Positions 54,720 to 64,000 of a stretch of DNA of 64,000 nucleotides are shown one piece after another (the stretch's first letter is position 1; every line of letters begins with the position of its first letter). Below the pieces are notes generated by a model that did not search any database, was not told the origin of the DNA, and was given only the letters and a program-made list of their open reading frames with translations. The DNA comes from Amphibacillus sp052055485 (GTDB taxonomy: Bacteria; Bacillota; Bacilli; Bacillales; Amphibacillaceae), in assembly GCF_052055485.1 (NCBI RefSeq), contig NZ_CP197171.1:3410001-3474000 (forward strand). The letters run 5' to 3'. Made by a program: the position numbers and the translations under genes.

Positions 54720-56909
54720 TTATTGCGCAACACGTTCAACGGTGTAAACATCTTTGATTTGTTTAAGTTGCTCGACAATTTTTCTTAAATGACTAGTATT
54801 ATTTATTAAAATAGTTAAATGAATAATTACAATTTTATTTCGATCCGTCTTGCCATTCACACCAATAATATTTGTCCCCAACTCATTAATTGATTGTAAG
54901 ACATCATTCAATAAACCTCGGCGATCATACCCTGAGATTTCTAAATCGACATGATATTGTTTTGTAGCTGTTTCATCGGATTCCCATCTGACATCAAGCA
55001 TCCGATCTTTGATACCATCTGTCGCTATGTTCGGACAGTTTTTTCGATGAACGGATACGCCTCGCCCTTTTGTAATATAGCCAACAATTTCATCTCCTGG
55101 TACAGGGTTACAGCATTTAGCCAATCGAACCAATAAATTATCGACGCCTTCTACTTTAACCCCTGACTCTTTCCGGCGTGGTTTTCTAATGTCTGGTTTT
55201 TTTTGAACTTGATCTAAAGTTGTTTCTAAATCTTTCTTTTGTTCTCGCATTTTATCTGTTAGCCGCATGGTAATTTGCGAAGCAGTAATTCCTTGATAGC
55301 CAACTGCAGCATACATATCTTCAATACTAATAAAATTAAATCGATCAGCTACACGTTGAAGATTATCTTCTGTTAAAACTTCTTTGGGATCATACTCTGT
55401 GTTTCTAACTTCTTTATCAATTAGTTCTTTACCCTTGATGACATTTTCTTCTCTTTGTTGTTTTTTAAAAAACTGCTTGATTTTATTTCGAGCTTGCGAT
55501 GTCTGCGTCATGTTAATCCAATCTCGAGATGGACCATAAGAATGCTTCGAAGTTAATACTTCAACAATATCACCATTTTTCAATTGAAAATCTAACGGCT
55601 CCATTTTTCCATTAACACGGGTTCCAATCGTATGATTGCCTACTTCTGTATGAATTTTATAAGCAAAATCAATAGGGATGGACCCTTTAGGTAATTCAAT
55701 GACATCGCCTTTAGGAGTAAAGACGTAAACCATGTCAGCAAATAATTCAACCTTAAGTGATTCCATAAATTCTTCTGCATCATTTGTTTCACTTTGTGAT
55801 TCAAGGATTTCTCTAAACCATGCTAATTTGGTCTCAGAACTATCCTTACCGGGTTGAGCCTGTTTACCTTCTTTATAAGCCCAATGAGCGGCAATACCGT
55901 ACTCAGCAATTTTATGCATTTCTTTTGTTCTGATCTGTACTTCTAATGGGGCTCCCTTTGGACCAATAACAGTTGTATGCAATGATTGATATAAATTTGG
56001 CTTTGGCATCGCAATATAATCTTTGAAACGACCCGGCATTGGCTTCCAGCATGTATGGATAATCCCTAGCACGGCATAACAGTCTTTAATACTATCAACA
56101 ATAATTCTAACAGCTAGTAAATCATATATTTCATCAAATTGTTTATTCTGCAACACCATTTTACGATAAATACTATAAATGTGTTTCGGTCGACCTGAAA
56201 ATTCAGCATGAATTTGTACATTGGCTAGTTGATTTTGAACCTCTGTCATCACTTCTTCAATGTAATGCTCACGTTCTTCACGCTTTTGCTGCATCAAATT
56301 AACAATTCGATAAAATTGTTGTGGGTTTAAATACCTTAATGCCGCATCTTCTAACTCCCATTTAATTGCTGAGATCCCTAAGCGATGAGCTAACGGAGCA
56401 AAGATCTCTAATGTTTCATTAGCAATTCGCCGTTGTTTTTCCGGTGGTAAAAATTTCAGAGTTCGCATATTGTGCATTCGATCTGCTAATTTAATCAAAA
56501 TCACTCGAATGTCTTTAGACATAGCAATGAACATTTTTCGGTGATTTTCTGCTTGTTGAGCTTCTTGTGATTTATATTGGATTTTGCCTAGCTTGGTTAC
56601 ACCATCAACGAGCATAGCAATTTCCTCACCAAATGCTTCCTCAATTTCTTCCAAGGTTATGCTAGTATCCTCCACAACATCATGTAAAAAACCACCTGCT
56701 ATTGTTTCAGCATCTAACCCTAAATTAGCTAAAATGCCGGCAACTTGAACAGGGTGAATAATGTATGGTTCACCAGACCGTCTAAATTGTTTCTCATGTG
56801 CTTTATATGCATATTCATAGGCATGGCGTATTAACTGAATATCTTTGTCTGAAAGATATGAAGCCCGCTCTATAACATCCTCCACTGTCAAAATCTTTTC
56901 TTTCGGCAT
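54720..56909 (-). CDS. relA: RelA/SpoT bifunctional (p)ppGpp synthetase/hydrolase
   Basis: 729 residues. HD hydrolase domain with HPVQVAGILANL and GFLHDVVEDT, synthetase with RFKDYIAMPKPNLYQSLHT, TGS domain (VYVFTPKGDVIELPKGS), a conserved cysteine or zinc-finger segment (LAKCCNPVPGDEIVG), and a C-terminal ACT domain (ISGYDRRGLLNDVLQSI). Rel makes and degrades the stringent-response alarmone. ATG 56909 after AGGGTGAT. Confidence 0.97.
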   Translation of the reverse strand: MPKEKILTVEDVIERASYLSDKDIQLIRHAYEYAYKAHEKQFRRSGEPYIIHPVQVAGILANLGLDAETIAGGFLHDVVEDTSITLEEIEEAFGEEIAMLVDGVTKLGKIQYKSQEAQQAENHRKMFIAMSKDIRVILIKLADRMHNMRTLKFLPPEKQRRIANETLEIFAPLAHRLGISAIKWELEDAALRYLNPQQFYRIVNLMQQKREEREHYIEEVMTEVQNQLANVQIHAEFSGRPKHIYSIYRKMVLQNKQFDEIYDLLAVRIIVDSIKDCYAVLGIIHTCWKPMPGRFKDYIAMPKPNLYQSLHTTVIGPKGAPLEVQIRTKEMHKIAEYGIAAHWAYKEGKQAQPGKDSSETKLAWFREILESQSETNDAEEFMESLKVELFADMVYVFTPKGDVIELPKGSIPIDFAYKIHTEVGNHTIGTRVNGKMEPLDFQLKNGDIVEVLTSKHSYGPSRDWINMTQTSQARNKIKQFFKKQQREENVIKGKELIDKEVRNTEYDPKEVLTEDNLQRVADRFNFISIEDMYAAVGYQGITASQITMRLTDKMREQKKDLETTLDQVQKKPDIRKPRRKESGVKVEGVDNLLVRLAKCCNPVPGDEIVGYITKGRGVSVHRKNCPNIATDGIKDRMLDVRWESDETATKQYHVDLEISGYDRRGLLNDVLQSINELGTNIIGVNGKTDRNKIVIIHLTILINNTSHLRKIVEQLKQIKDVYTVERVAQ

Positions 56910-57185
56910 TTATTATCACCCTAATTCTCCATTTGAAAATTTTCACTTTAGTGCCACATAAAAAGGCTAGCATCTTTATCGCTTGTTTTTCAAAAATGTG
57001 TTTATAATATTTAAAAATAAGCTTAACCCTATTATCAATACGTTATACCCATTTTGTTGTTGAACAAATCATTAGTTCTTTATATTCTATAACATTTAAG
57101 AAATTAATTTCAACAAAATTCGCAAGAATTATAGGATATAACTTTATTTTACGTTCAAAATCAAACTATGTGATTTTCAATATAA
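56910..57185. other. apt-relA intergenic region
   Basis: About 275 AT-rich bases upstream of relA. Several TATAAT-like words but no promoter I can defend. No gene seen. Confidence 0.3.
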
Positions 57186-57220
57186 TGAAAGCGCACCTGA
57201 TATAGGTACGCTGCTTTCAT
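57186..57220 (-). terminator. Terminator of recJ-apt
   Basis: TGAAAGCAGCGTACC pairs with GGTGCGCTTTCA. The T run is modest (TTATATTG). Confidence 0.7.
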
Positions 57221-57230
57221 GTCAGATTAA

Positions 57231-57743
57231 TTAGTATTTCATTAATGTCAATACATCATGACCTGTTAATTTATCTCGACCATTTAAATAAGTCAGTTCA
57301 ATTAAAAAGGCACACCCAACGACAATCCCACCTAATGCTTCAACCAACTTAATCGTTGCTTCAATTGTTCCCCCTGTGGCGAGTAAGTCATCAGTAATTA
57401 AAACTCGTTGACCTGGCTTTATCGCATCCTTATGAATCGTTAAAATATCTTTTCCATATTCTAAGCCGTAATCAACTTTAATGACCTCACGCGGTAATTT
57501 CCCTTCTTTGCGGACAGGTGCAAATCCAATTTCCAAAGCATAAGAAACTGGACATCCTACAATAAAACCTCTTGCCTCAGGACCAACGATGATATCAACC
57601 TGTTTATCTTTTGCATATTGGACAATTTCATCAACCGCTGATTTATATGCTGTCCCATTATCCATTAATGTTGTAATATCTTTAAACTGAACCCCTTCTT
57701 TAGGCCAATCTTCTACCAGTGTAATATATTGTTTATAATCCAT
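57231..57743 (-). CDS. apt: Adenine phosphoribosyltransferase
   Basis: 170 residues. PRPP-binding motif VLITDDLLATGGT and the N-terminal FPKEGVQFKDIT-type segment (WPKEGVQFKDITTLMDN). Salvages adenine to AMP. Starts 11 bases inside recJ, so it is translationally coupled. ATG 57743 follows GGAGGAAG. Confidence 0.97.
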   Translation of the reverse strand: MDYKQYITLVEDWPKEGVQFKDITTLMDNGTAYKSAVDEIVQYAKDKQVDIIVGPEARGFIVGCPVSYALEIGFAPVRKEGKLPREVIKVDYGLEYGKDILTIHKDAIKPGQRVLITDDLLATGGTIEATIKLVEALGGIVVGCAFLIELTYLNGRDKLTGHDVLTLMKY

Positions 57744-60057
57744 AAACTTCTTCCTCCTCCAACGAGACCGCTTGTTCTACTTGATTCATTAACCATGATT
57801 TTAGTTGTTGATAATTTGAATAATAGAGCACTTCTTGAATTTCTCTTTGTTTTAATCCTTTTTGATAAAAAGTTGATTCTGATAAATCGCGTTTTTTGAC
57901 CTGTTCATTTAAAAAGACAACTCCATCTTCTATTTTAACAAACTTTAGCTCATAAAACACATTTATTATAAATTCAACTTTTTTATTATTCCATCCCTTA
58001 TGATTGGTAACCTGTTTCTGCTCACGCCTATGATCATATTTACCATGTTTCATCAGAAAACCGTAAAACCATTTAAAATCATCCCTTGTTGGCAGAGCAG
58101 ACCATTCGGTTTGTTTTTCCAAGCTGTAACATGTATAAATATTATGAGGCTTAACTGTCGATAGTAAGGTTGCCAGTTTTGACAATTGATCTGGTAAATC
58201 AACTAAAAGAAGATCCGTTGTTTGATTCATATCATGTTCTTGGATCTGTTCGACCGGTGTTATTTCCAAATCGCCGATTGAATTGATCTTTTGAAAGCTG
58301 ACACATAGATAATTTTTAGTCATTAAGTGTTGAACATGTTTGAGCCAGAACTTAGAACCTCTGTAGTCAAAAAGTTGCCGATCCATGATCCGAAGATCTT
58401 TAACTAAAAGTTGCGGTGACCTCGTTCCATTCCATTCATTTATTTGCAGATGACCAACAACCTCAAGATCATCATTTGTCGTCATCCTATCGACTCGATC
58501 CCCTAAGCCGAAACCAACAGATGATAACTTTGCACCATTTTGTTCAAGAATAAATTTTAAATGATTTTTATTAGTGCCAATTTGCTTAATGTCACTAGGT
58601 GAGCCCTTTAAATAAAAAAGCGGCTTAGGATTAGCCATACCAAACGGAGCAAGCTGATCAATTTTCTTTATTGTTTCGAGATTTAAGTACTGTAACTCCA
58701 AATATAGTTCAAGATTTAACTGTTCTTTATAATCTTCAGGCTGAAGCTCTTGATTAGCTAATTGATTTAACGATTGTCGTAGTGTATCCACTTGTTCTAT
58801 AGCAAGTGTCATCCCCACTGCTTGAGCATGACCACCGAATTGAATGAATAGATCATTAATTTCCATCCCATTCCCAAATAAATCAAAGGCTGCTATACTT
58901 CTTCCAGAGCCCTTTGCTATCTGGTCATCTGACTTTAACGTTAAACAAATAGCTGGTCTTTGAAAGGTTCTAACTAGTTTCGAAGCTACAATCCCAAGCA
59001 CACCTTCGTTCCATCCTTCTTTAGCAACAACAATAACCGATTGGTTATCTTTCTCATTTTGCTTAACTAATTCAAGCGCTTCTTCGACCATATGATTAAC
59101 CAGTTGCTGTCGCTCTTGATTGATTAAATCGATTTCAGTCGCTAATCTACTGCCTTCTTCAATGTCACGAGTTAATAATAATTCCACCGCAGGATAGGCG
59201 CTTTCTAATCGACCGGCTGCATTTAAACGTGGCCCGATAGCGAAGCCAACATCTTGTTCATCAATAACACCTTTTATAGCTGCGACTTCTTTAAGAGCTG
59301 AAATACCCGGGCGACTACTATTTGAAAGGGCTTCTAAACCAAATTTAACAAGAATTCTATTTTCATCAATCAATGGCACTAAATCAGCTACGGTTCCTAT
59401 CGCTACTAAGTCTAAAAACTGTGTTGGAAAATACCCTAATAAGTATTGTGCCATTTTAAAAGCAACACCAACTCCAGCAAGCTCTTTAAATGGGTAATCC
59501 TTTGACGTTTTTGGATGAATAATCGCATATGCCTCTGGGCATTCCGCTTGTACTTCGTGATGATCTGTGATAATTAAATCTAAGCCAAGCTCTTTTGCCA
59601 CTTCAGCAGATTCAAAAGCAGCTATTCCTGTATCCACAGTAATAATCAAATCAAATCCTTGTCGCTTAGCTTCTCGAAACGCTTGTGGATTAGGCCCATA
59701 CCCTTCTGTGAAACGATTCGGGATATAATAATCACACATTGCTCCGAGCTCATGTAAGGTTTCAACTAAAAGCGTTGTTGCTGTAACCCCATCTGCATCA
59801 TAATCACCAAAGACAAGAATACTTTCACCTTGTTCAATGGCTAACTGTATTCTTGCCTTACTATCTTCCAACCCATCCAACAGATTAGGGTCATTTAGAT
59901 CATCTAATTTGGGATTAAGGAACTGATTGAGCTCATGAGGATCTGTAAATCCTCTATTTTGCAAGAGTTGATTCACAATATCTAATTGGGTATCTGCATG
60001 TTTCATGGTTTGATTGTCTTCATATGTAAAATTCCAATTCATTTGATTCTGTAACAT
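57733..60057 (-). CDS. recJ: Single-strand-DNA-specific exonuclease RecJ
   Basis: 774 residues. DHH motifs FGDYDADGVTATTLL, DTGIAA, ITDHHE; DHHA1 motif GGHAQAVGMTL; a DNA-binding OB segment and a Bacillus-type C-terminal domain. 5'-3' exonuclease for recombination and base-excision repair. ATG 60057 has GGGGTG upstream. Confidence 0.96.
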   Translation of the reverse strand: MLQNQMNWNFTYEDNQTMKHADTQLDIVNQLLQNRGFTDPHELNQFLNPKLDDLNDPNLLDGLEDSKARIQLAIEQGESILVFGDYDADGVTATTLLVETLHELGAMCDYYIPNRFTEGYGPNPQAFREAKRQGFDLIITVDTGIAAFESAEVAKELGLDLIITDHHEVQAECPEAYAIIHPKTSKDYPFKELAGVGVAFKMAQYLLGYFPTQFLDLVAIGTVADLVPLIDENRILVKFGLEALSNSSRPGISALKEVAAIKGVIDEQDVGFAIGPRLNAAGRLESAYPAVELLLTRDIEEGSRLATEIDLINQERQQLVNHMVEEALELVKQNEKDNQSVIVVAKEGWNEGVLGIVASKLVRTFQRPAICLTLKSDDQIAKGSGRSIAAFDLFGNGMEINDLFIQFGGHAQAVGMTLAIEQVDTLRQSLNQLANQELQPEDYKEQLNLELYLELQYLNLETIKKIDQLAPFGMANPKPLFYLKGSPSDIKQIGTNKNHLKFILEQNGAKLSSVGFGLGDRVDRMTTNDDLEVVGHLQINEWNGTRSPQLLVKDLRIMDRQLFDYRGSKFWLKHVQHLMTKNYLCVSFQKINSIGDLEITPVEQIQEHDMNQTTDLLLVDLPDQLSKLATLLSTVKPHNIYTCYSLEKQTEWSALPTRDDFKWFYGFLMKHGKYDHRREQKQVTNHKGWNNKKVEFIINVFYELKFVKIEDGVVFLNEQVKKRDLSESTFYQKGLKQREIQEVLYYSNYQQLKSWLMNQVEQAVSLEEEEVYGL

Positions 60058-60118
60058 AAATTCACCCCTGACTAACTCATTATACTAGAGTCAGTCAAGG
60101 GGTTCAAATATGAATTAT

Positions 60119-60451
60119 TTATTTATGCTTAAAATGGTTCTGATCTTCAACAAGCTCTACCTCTGCCGTTTCAATATCTTGATCTTGGTCAAGCGCCTGA
60201 TTCATCCGTAATGTTTCATTTTCTGCTGCTAATAGACGCATTTTCTTGCGTACACTGATTAGATGATAAATGCTAAAACCGCCAGTGATCAAACCACCGA
60301 ATAAAGTAGAAGTTAAAATAACTAAAATTAATGGAGATTCAGTTTTAGTAAATAAATAGTTTACTTCAACAGCTTCTACATTAATAACCGCAAATATGGC
60401 AATGATAAGTGCAAATACTAATGCAGAAATAATATATACTTGACTCTTCAA
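60119..60451 (-). CDS. LapA/YrvD family membrane protein (DUF1049)
   Basis: 110 residues from TTG 60451 with AGAGGTG upstream; ATG 60481 has none. Two N-terminal helices with FAVINVEAVEVNYLF between them, then a cytoplasmic coiled-coil-like tail. The family aids lipopolysaccharide assembly in proteobacteria; its role in Gram-positives is unknown. The place between recJ and secDF is as in B. subtilis (yrvD). Confidence 0.85.
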   Translation of the reverse strand: MKSQVYIISALVFALIIAIFAVINVEAVEVNYLFTKTESPLILVILTSTLFGGLITGGFSIYHLISVRKKMRLLAAENETLRMNQALDQDQDIETAEVELVEDQNHFKHK

Positions 60452-60588
60452 TTCAATCACCTCTAAAATTATATTTTTCAACTAGGCTGACTGATCACAC
60501 ATCTAATTAACCATGATTCATTACAATATAGTTTACCACTTTTCACTTATCGTTAAACAAAATAATTTTGTTAACTTTCAAAGGGCTT

Positions 60589-62844
60589 TTACACTTGTGG
60601 TCCTTCTACTTTTTTCTTTTTTACGTATACGATTGGTTTATCTTTGATACTTTTCCCACGCCATACTAACCATAATTGAGCGGCGATAAACATGGAAGAA
60701 AACATTCCTACTAATAATCCAATAACTAAAGCAAATGAAAAGTTAGCAATCGCACTCGCTCCCAAAAAGTATAGGAAAATAGCAGCAACAACAATAGTTA
60801 AACTTGTATTAATACTTCTAGTCAATGTTTGCATTAAACTATCATTTACAATTTGTTTAAGTTGATCGTATGAACGTACACGTTGTTTTATCTTTAAATT
60901 CTCTCTGATTCGATCAAAGGTTACAATGGTATCGTTAATCGAATAACCCACTATCGTTAGAATCGCTGCGATAATGGTGATATTAAATTCAATTTGTAAC
61001 AAACTAAAAAAGGTTAGGATTAAAAAGGCATCATGTAATAAGGCTGCAATAGCAGTTGCCGCAAAATAAAATTCAAAACGAATCGTTACATAAATAACGA
61101 TGAAGATCGAAGCATACAAAACAGCTAGCAATGCATTACGAGCTAATTCTTGTCCGACTACCGGTGAAACTGTACTAACATTAACTTCTGCTTGATAAGT
61201 GTCTGAAAAATATGTTCGAATAGTCGAAGCTGTGTCTTGCTCCAACGGCTCATCAAAACGAATAACTGCAATTTCATTTTGATTTCCTGAATAAGAGATA
61301 GAGTGAACAGTTAGATCAAAATTTTCAAATTCCTCAATGATTTGCTCTTCGGCTAAATTTTCAGTTGTCGTAATTTCAACTCGAGTTCCTGAGGTAAAAT
61401 CAACACTAAGATTTAAACCAAACACGATTAAGGAAATAATGCCGACGACAATTAATCCTAGTGATGCACCGGCAAACTTCTTCCAATGCTTAACAAAATC
61501 AAATTGTTTACCAAAAAACGTTGCCTCGACTGGTGTTGAGTCACTAATATCTCTTATGGATGATTCCTTAAGACCAAACCAGGAGTAGCGTTTATTCAAT
61601 AATCTACTTTTAACCCAAAGCCCTAGTAAGAAGCGTGACACAAAGACAGAAGTTATAAAGCTGAGTATTATACTAACGATCAGTAAAGTAGCAAAACCTT
61701 TGACAGAGCTAGTTCCAAATACAAACAAGACACCAGCTGCAATCAATGTTGTCAAATTCGCATCGAGTATTGATGAGAAAGAATTTTTGTTAGCAGCTTC
61801 AAAAGCGGCTATCATTGTCTTCCCTAATTTTAATTCTTCCTTCATTCGCTCATACGTAATAATATTTGCATCAACTGCCATTCCAACCCCAAGAATAAGA
61901 GCAGCAATACCTGGCAAGGTTAGAACACCATTCATCCAACCAAAAACTAAAATCACTAAATAAATATATAAACTAAGAGTAACAACTGAAATTAAACCAG
62001 GAAAACGATAAGCAATAATCATAAAAATAAAGATAAATAAAATACCTATTGCCCCAGCAAAAATTGTTTCATTCATCGCATCAATACCAAACTGTGCACT
62101 TACTGAAGTTGAGTATTCCTCATTTAAATTAACAGGTAACGAACCTGCATTTAAAATATCAGCAAGTTGTTGAGCAGATTGAACGGTAAAGTTGCCATCA
62201 ATTTGGACATTTGTATCATTTAACACTTGATTGATCTGAGGTGCAGAAATAAATTTAGGATCTTCCTTTTCTACTTCTTCATAAAAAGAATCTCCTTCCT
62301 CATAATCTAACCAAATCACTAATATATCAGGAATAGATTGATCTTCTAAAATAGTTCGAGTGACTTCACCGAACTGATCCCCATCTTTTAATTGAAGTGA
62401 AACTATCGGCTGATTTAATTGGGGATTAACATCTTGACGTGCACCACCTTCAACTAAATCTGATCCATCTAGATATTCTTCCCCCTCCACATCACGAAAA
62501 GAAAGACGTGCTGAGGTAGCCAGTAACTCTCGAGCTTCTTCTTCGTTATCGATACCCGCAAGTTGAACACGAATGCGATTGGGTTCTTCAATCATAAAAT
62601 TCGGTTCACTCACACCTAAAACATCAACCCGTTGCCGCAAAGACTGTACGGTGGCTTCAAGAACACCAACAGTGATCTCTTGCTCTTCATTGATTGGCTC
62701 CACTTCATATAGAATCTCAACGCCACCTTGTAAATCAAGTCCTAATTTCAAGTCACGTGCCGCATCCATTACTGTTGTTCCAATAACAACGGCTAGAGTT
62801 AAAATAATTATTCCAAAACTAATCAACCGATTTTTTTTAATCAT
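60589..62844 (-). CDS. secDF: Fused protein-export membrane protein SecDF
   Basis: 751 residues from ATG 62844 (GGGAGG upstream). Twelve membrane helices in two six-helix blocks with large extracytoplasmic domains. SecD motif LKLGLDLQGGVEILYEV near the N-terminus and SecF motif LSVDFTSGTRVE after about residue 455. Uses the proton-motive force to help SecYEG pull proteins out. The fusion is usual in Bacillus. Confidence 0.97.
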   Translation of the reverse strand: MIKKNRLISFGIIILTLAVVIGTTVMDAARDLKLGLDLQGGVEILYEVEPINEEQEITVGVLEATVQSLRQRVDVLGVSEPNFMIEEPNRIRVQLAGIDNEEEARELLATSARLSFRDVEGEEYLDGSDLVEGGARQDVNPQLNQPIVSLQLKDGDQFGEVTRTILEDQSIPDILVIWLDYEEGDSFYEEVEKEDPKFISAPQINQVLNDTNVQIDGNFTVQSAQQLADILNAGSLPVNLNEEYSTSVSAQFGIDAMNETIFAGAIGILFIFIFMIIAYRFPGLISVVTLSLYIYLVILVFGWMNGVLTLPGIAALILGVGMAVDANIITYERMKEELKLGKTMIAAFEAANKNSFSSILDANLTTLIAAGVLFVFGTSSVKGFATLLIVSIILSFITSVFVSRFLLGLWVKSRLLNKRYSWFGLKESSIRDISDSTPVEATFFGKQFDFVKHWKKFAGASLGLIVVGIISLIVFGLNLSVDFTSGTRVEITTTENLAEEQIIEEFENFDLTVHSISYSGNQNEIAVIRFDEPLEQDTASTIRTYFSDTYQAEVNVSTVSPVVGQELARNALLAVLYASIFIVIYVTIRFEFYFAATAIAALLHDAFLILTFFSLLQIEFNITIIAAILTIVGYSINDTIVTFDRIRENLKIKQRVRSYDQLKQIVNDSLMQTLTRSINTSLTIVVAAIFLYFLGASAIANFSFALVIGLLVGMFSSMFIAAQLWLVWRGKSIKDKPIVYVKKKKVEGPQV

Positions 62845-62949
62845 ATGTCCTATTTCCTCCCTATAACTACCTAAAAGCAGTGTAAAGCTATTCAATCTTC
62901 GATTTATGTATTATACCTGAGCTTACCATAGTGTGAAAGAAAACCGTTA

Positions 62950-63231
62950 TTACATATCAGTCAAAGCAGCAATTGTTGCCATTAAATCATCAGACTGATA
63001 GGTTTCCATTGTTAAATATGTCATATAGACATGACCGCTTAAATGAAAAACATCCTCGACTACTTGATGCAGCATCAGCTTGGTTTCTTTACGCCATACT
63101 TTTGTTAATAAGCAATCCCAGACCGTTTCAGGTGTCACTTCCCCATACCCTAATAAAGTAAGTTCTTTAGCTTTACTTTCAATCACTTCTTTTATCACTG
63201 GTTTCCAATCCTCGATATGTCTTTCATTCAT
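62950..63231 (-). CDS. comN: Post-transcriptional regulator ComN (YrzD)
   Basis: 93 residues from ATG 63231 with GGAGG upstream. Helical protein with MNERHIEDWKPVIKEVIESK and ETVWDCLLTKVW. In B. subtilis ComN interacts with DivIVA and affects comE mRNA. Divergent from spoVB, as in relatives. Confidence 0.88.
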   Translation of the reverse strand: MNERHIEDWKPVIKEVIESKAKELTLLGYGEVTPETVWDCLLTKVWRKETKLMLHQVVEDVFHLSGHVYMTYLTMETYQSDDLMATIAALTDM

Positions 63232-63349
63232 GAAAATTCCTCCTTGAGCACCGTTAATTTTCATTAACTTGTCATGCTTGTACACTCTTCATGCATATAA
63301 TTCATTGTATATGAATTTTATAACTTTGAGAAGGTAGGATTTATAAATT

Positions 63350-64000
63350 ATGCCAAAGCAATCTTTTTTAAAAGGCACGGTTATTTTAATAGGCGCTGGT
63401 CTAATTACTCGGCTACTGGGTTTCTTTAACCGTATTATCATGGCAAGACTGATGGGTGAAGAAGGAATTGGATTATACAACATGGCCATACCTACTTTGT
63501 TTCTAATGTATACATTATCACAGATTGGTTTACCCATTGCTATTTCAAAACGGATCGCTGAAGCCAATGCACAGAATGATCAACAAAAAATCAAAAAAAT
63601 CCTCATCGTATCTTTAGCCATTACAGGAGGATTAAGCTTCCTATTTGTTGGATTAATGATCTTCATTTCACCTTTTATTGCTCAACACTTATTAACAGAT
63701 AAACGGACCTTATATCCTTTATTAGCGATGACACCAATGATCCCAATTACTAGTTTTACTTCTGTATTACGAGGTTACTTTCAAGGACTGCAAAATATGA
63801 AACCTCAAAGTTACGCTCAAGTTATCGAGCAAATCGTCAGGATCGGAACGATCGCATTCTTTGTTAAAATGCTTTTACCATACGGTCTTGAATATGCTGC
63901 TGTTGGTGCAATGATATCAGGTATTGCCGGTGAACTTATTTCTTTACTCTTTCTTTTAAGTTATTTTAAAACAAAGAAAAAAACAAAAATTAGAAATCGT
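63350..64000 (+). CDS. spoVB: Stage V sporulation protein B, MATE/MurJ-like flippase (5' part)
   Basis: 217 codons before the window ends. MPKQSFLKGTVILIGAGLIT opens the first helix; FNRIIMARLMGEEGIGLYNM and GYFQGLQNMKPQSYAQVIEQ are MVF-family motifs. SpoVB is needed for spore cortex synthesis and supports the view that this organism sporulates. ATG 63350 follows AAGGTAGGA. Confidence 0.93.
   Translation, partial: MPKQSFLKGTVILIGAGLITRLLGFFNRIIMARLMGEEGIGLYNMAIPTLFLMYTLSQIGLPIAISKRIAEANAQNDQQKIKKILIVSLAITGGLSFLFVGLMIFISPFIAQHLLTDKRTLYPLLAMTPMIPITSFTSVLRGYFQGLQNMKPQSYAQVIEQIVRIGTIAFFVKMLLPYGLEYAAVGAMISGIAGELISLLFLLSYFKTKKKTKIRNR

Noticed and set aside
63289..63567. Minus-strand reading frame of 92 codons
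   Set aside because: It is the antisense shadow of the spoVB start and has no ribosome site or known family.

Overview
The window is about 64 kb of AT-rich DNA from an endospore-forming Bacillaceae-type Firmicute. The evidence is the gene order, which follows the Bacillus subtilis yrzB-alaS-recD2-mnmA-cymR-rarA-aspS-hisS-dtd-relA-apt-recJ-secDF-comN-spoVB block, together with the sporulation genes rsfA and spoVB, T-box leaders before alaS and hisS, and strong GGAGG ribosome binding sites. Low GC and a halophile/alkaliphile-like relative (Amphibacillus, Halolactibacillus or Gracilibacillus type) are inference; no rRNA is present to place it.

Layout. 1-5.3 kb: the 5' part of a very large secreted GH101 endo-alpha-N-acetylgalactosaminidase gene, read leftwards, with a cre site over its promoter. 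5.6-7.2 kb: a TnpB-only IS200/IS605-type element sitting where conserved synteny breaks (yrzB is not followed by mltG). 7.3-26.8 kb: conserved housekeeping core on the minus strand (yrzB, yrrK, yrzL, alaS, yrrI, recD2, yrrB, mnmA, iscS, cymR, aspS, hisS), with rarA, rsfA and a cell-wall amidase on the plus strand, and a 6S RNA gene upstream of a 52-bp-periodic repeat array. 26.9-54.2 kb: accessory DNA of about 27 kb inserted between the amidase gene and dtd, which are normally neighbours. It holds the pstSCAB-phoU operon with a four-repeat Pho box, two ABC exporter clusters with several related permeases, a family of long intergenic repeats, a complete IS21-family insertion with 5-bp target duplications, decayed gene fragments, a second 52-bp-periodic array, and a sugar-type cluster. 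54.25-64 kb: return to the conserved core (dtd, relA, apt, recJ, lapA, secDF, comN, spoVB).

The most interesting candidate system is at 47.2-54.1 kb: a PTS EIIBC permease, a GntR/UTRA regulator, an eIF2B/MtnA-fold protein lacking the usual catalytic Cys and Asp, two divergent BtpA/SgcQ TIM-barrel proteins, and a two-domain protein with a polysaccharide-deacetylase C-terminus. A perfect 26-bp palindrome lies just downstream of the PTS promoter and is the likely operator. Together these suggest an undescribed uptake and processing pathway for a phosphorylated sugar; the substrate cannot be told from sequence.

The second theme is repeats. A roughly 280-bp composite repeat occurs as an inverted pair around a small membrane-protein gene and in partial form elsewhere. 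A 62-bp element fuses the left and right ends of the TnpB element. Two arrays of hairpin-bearing units keep a strict 52-bp period on opposite strands 25 kb apart.
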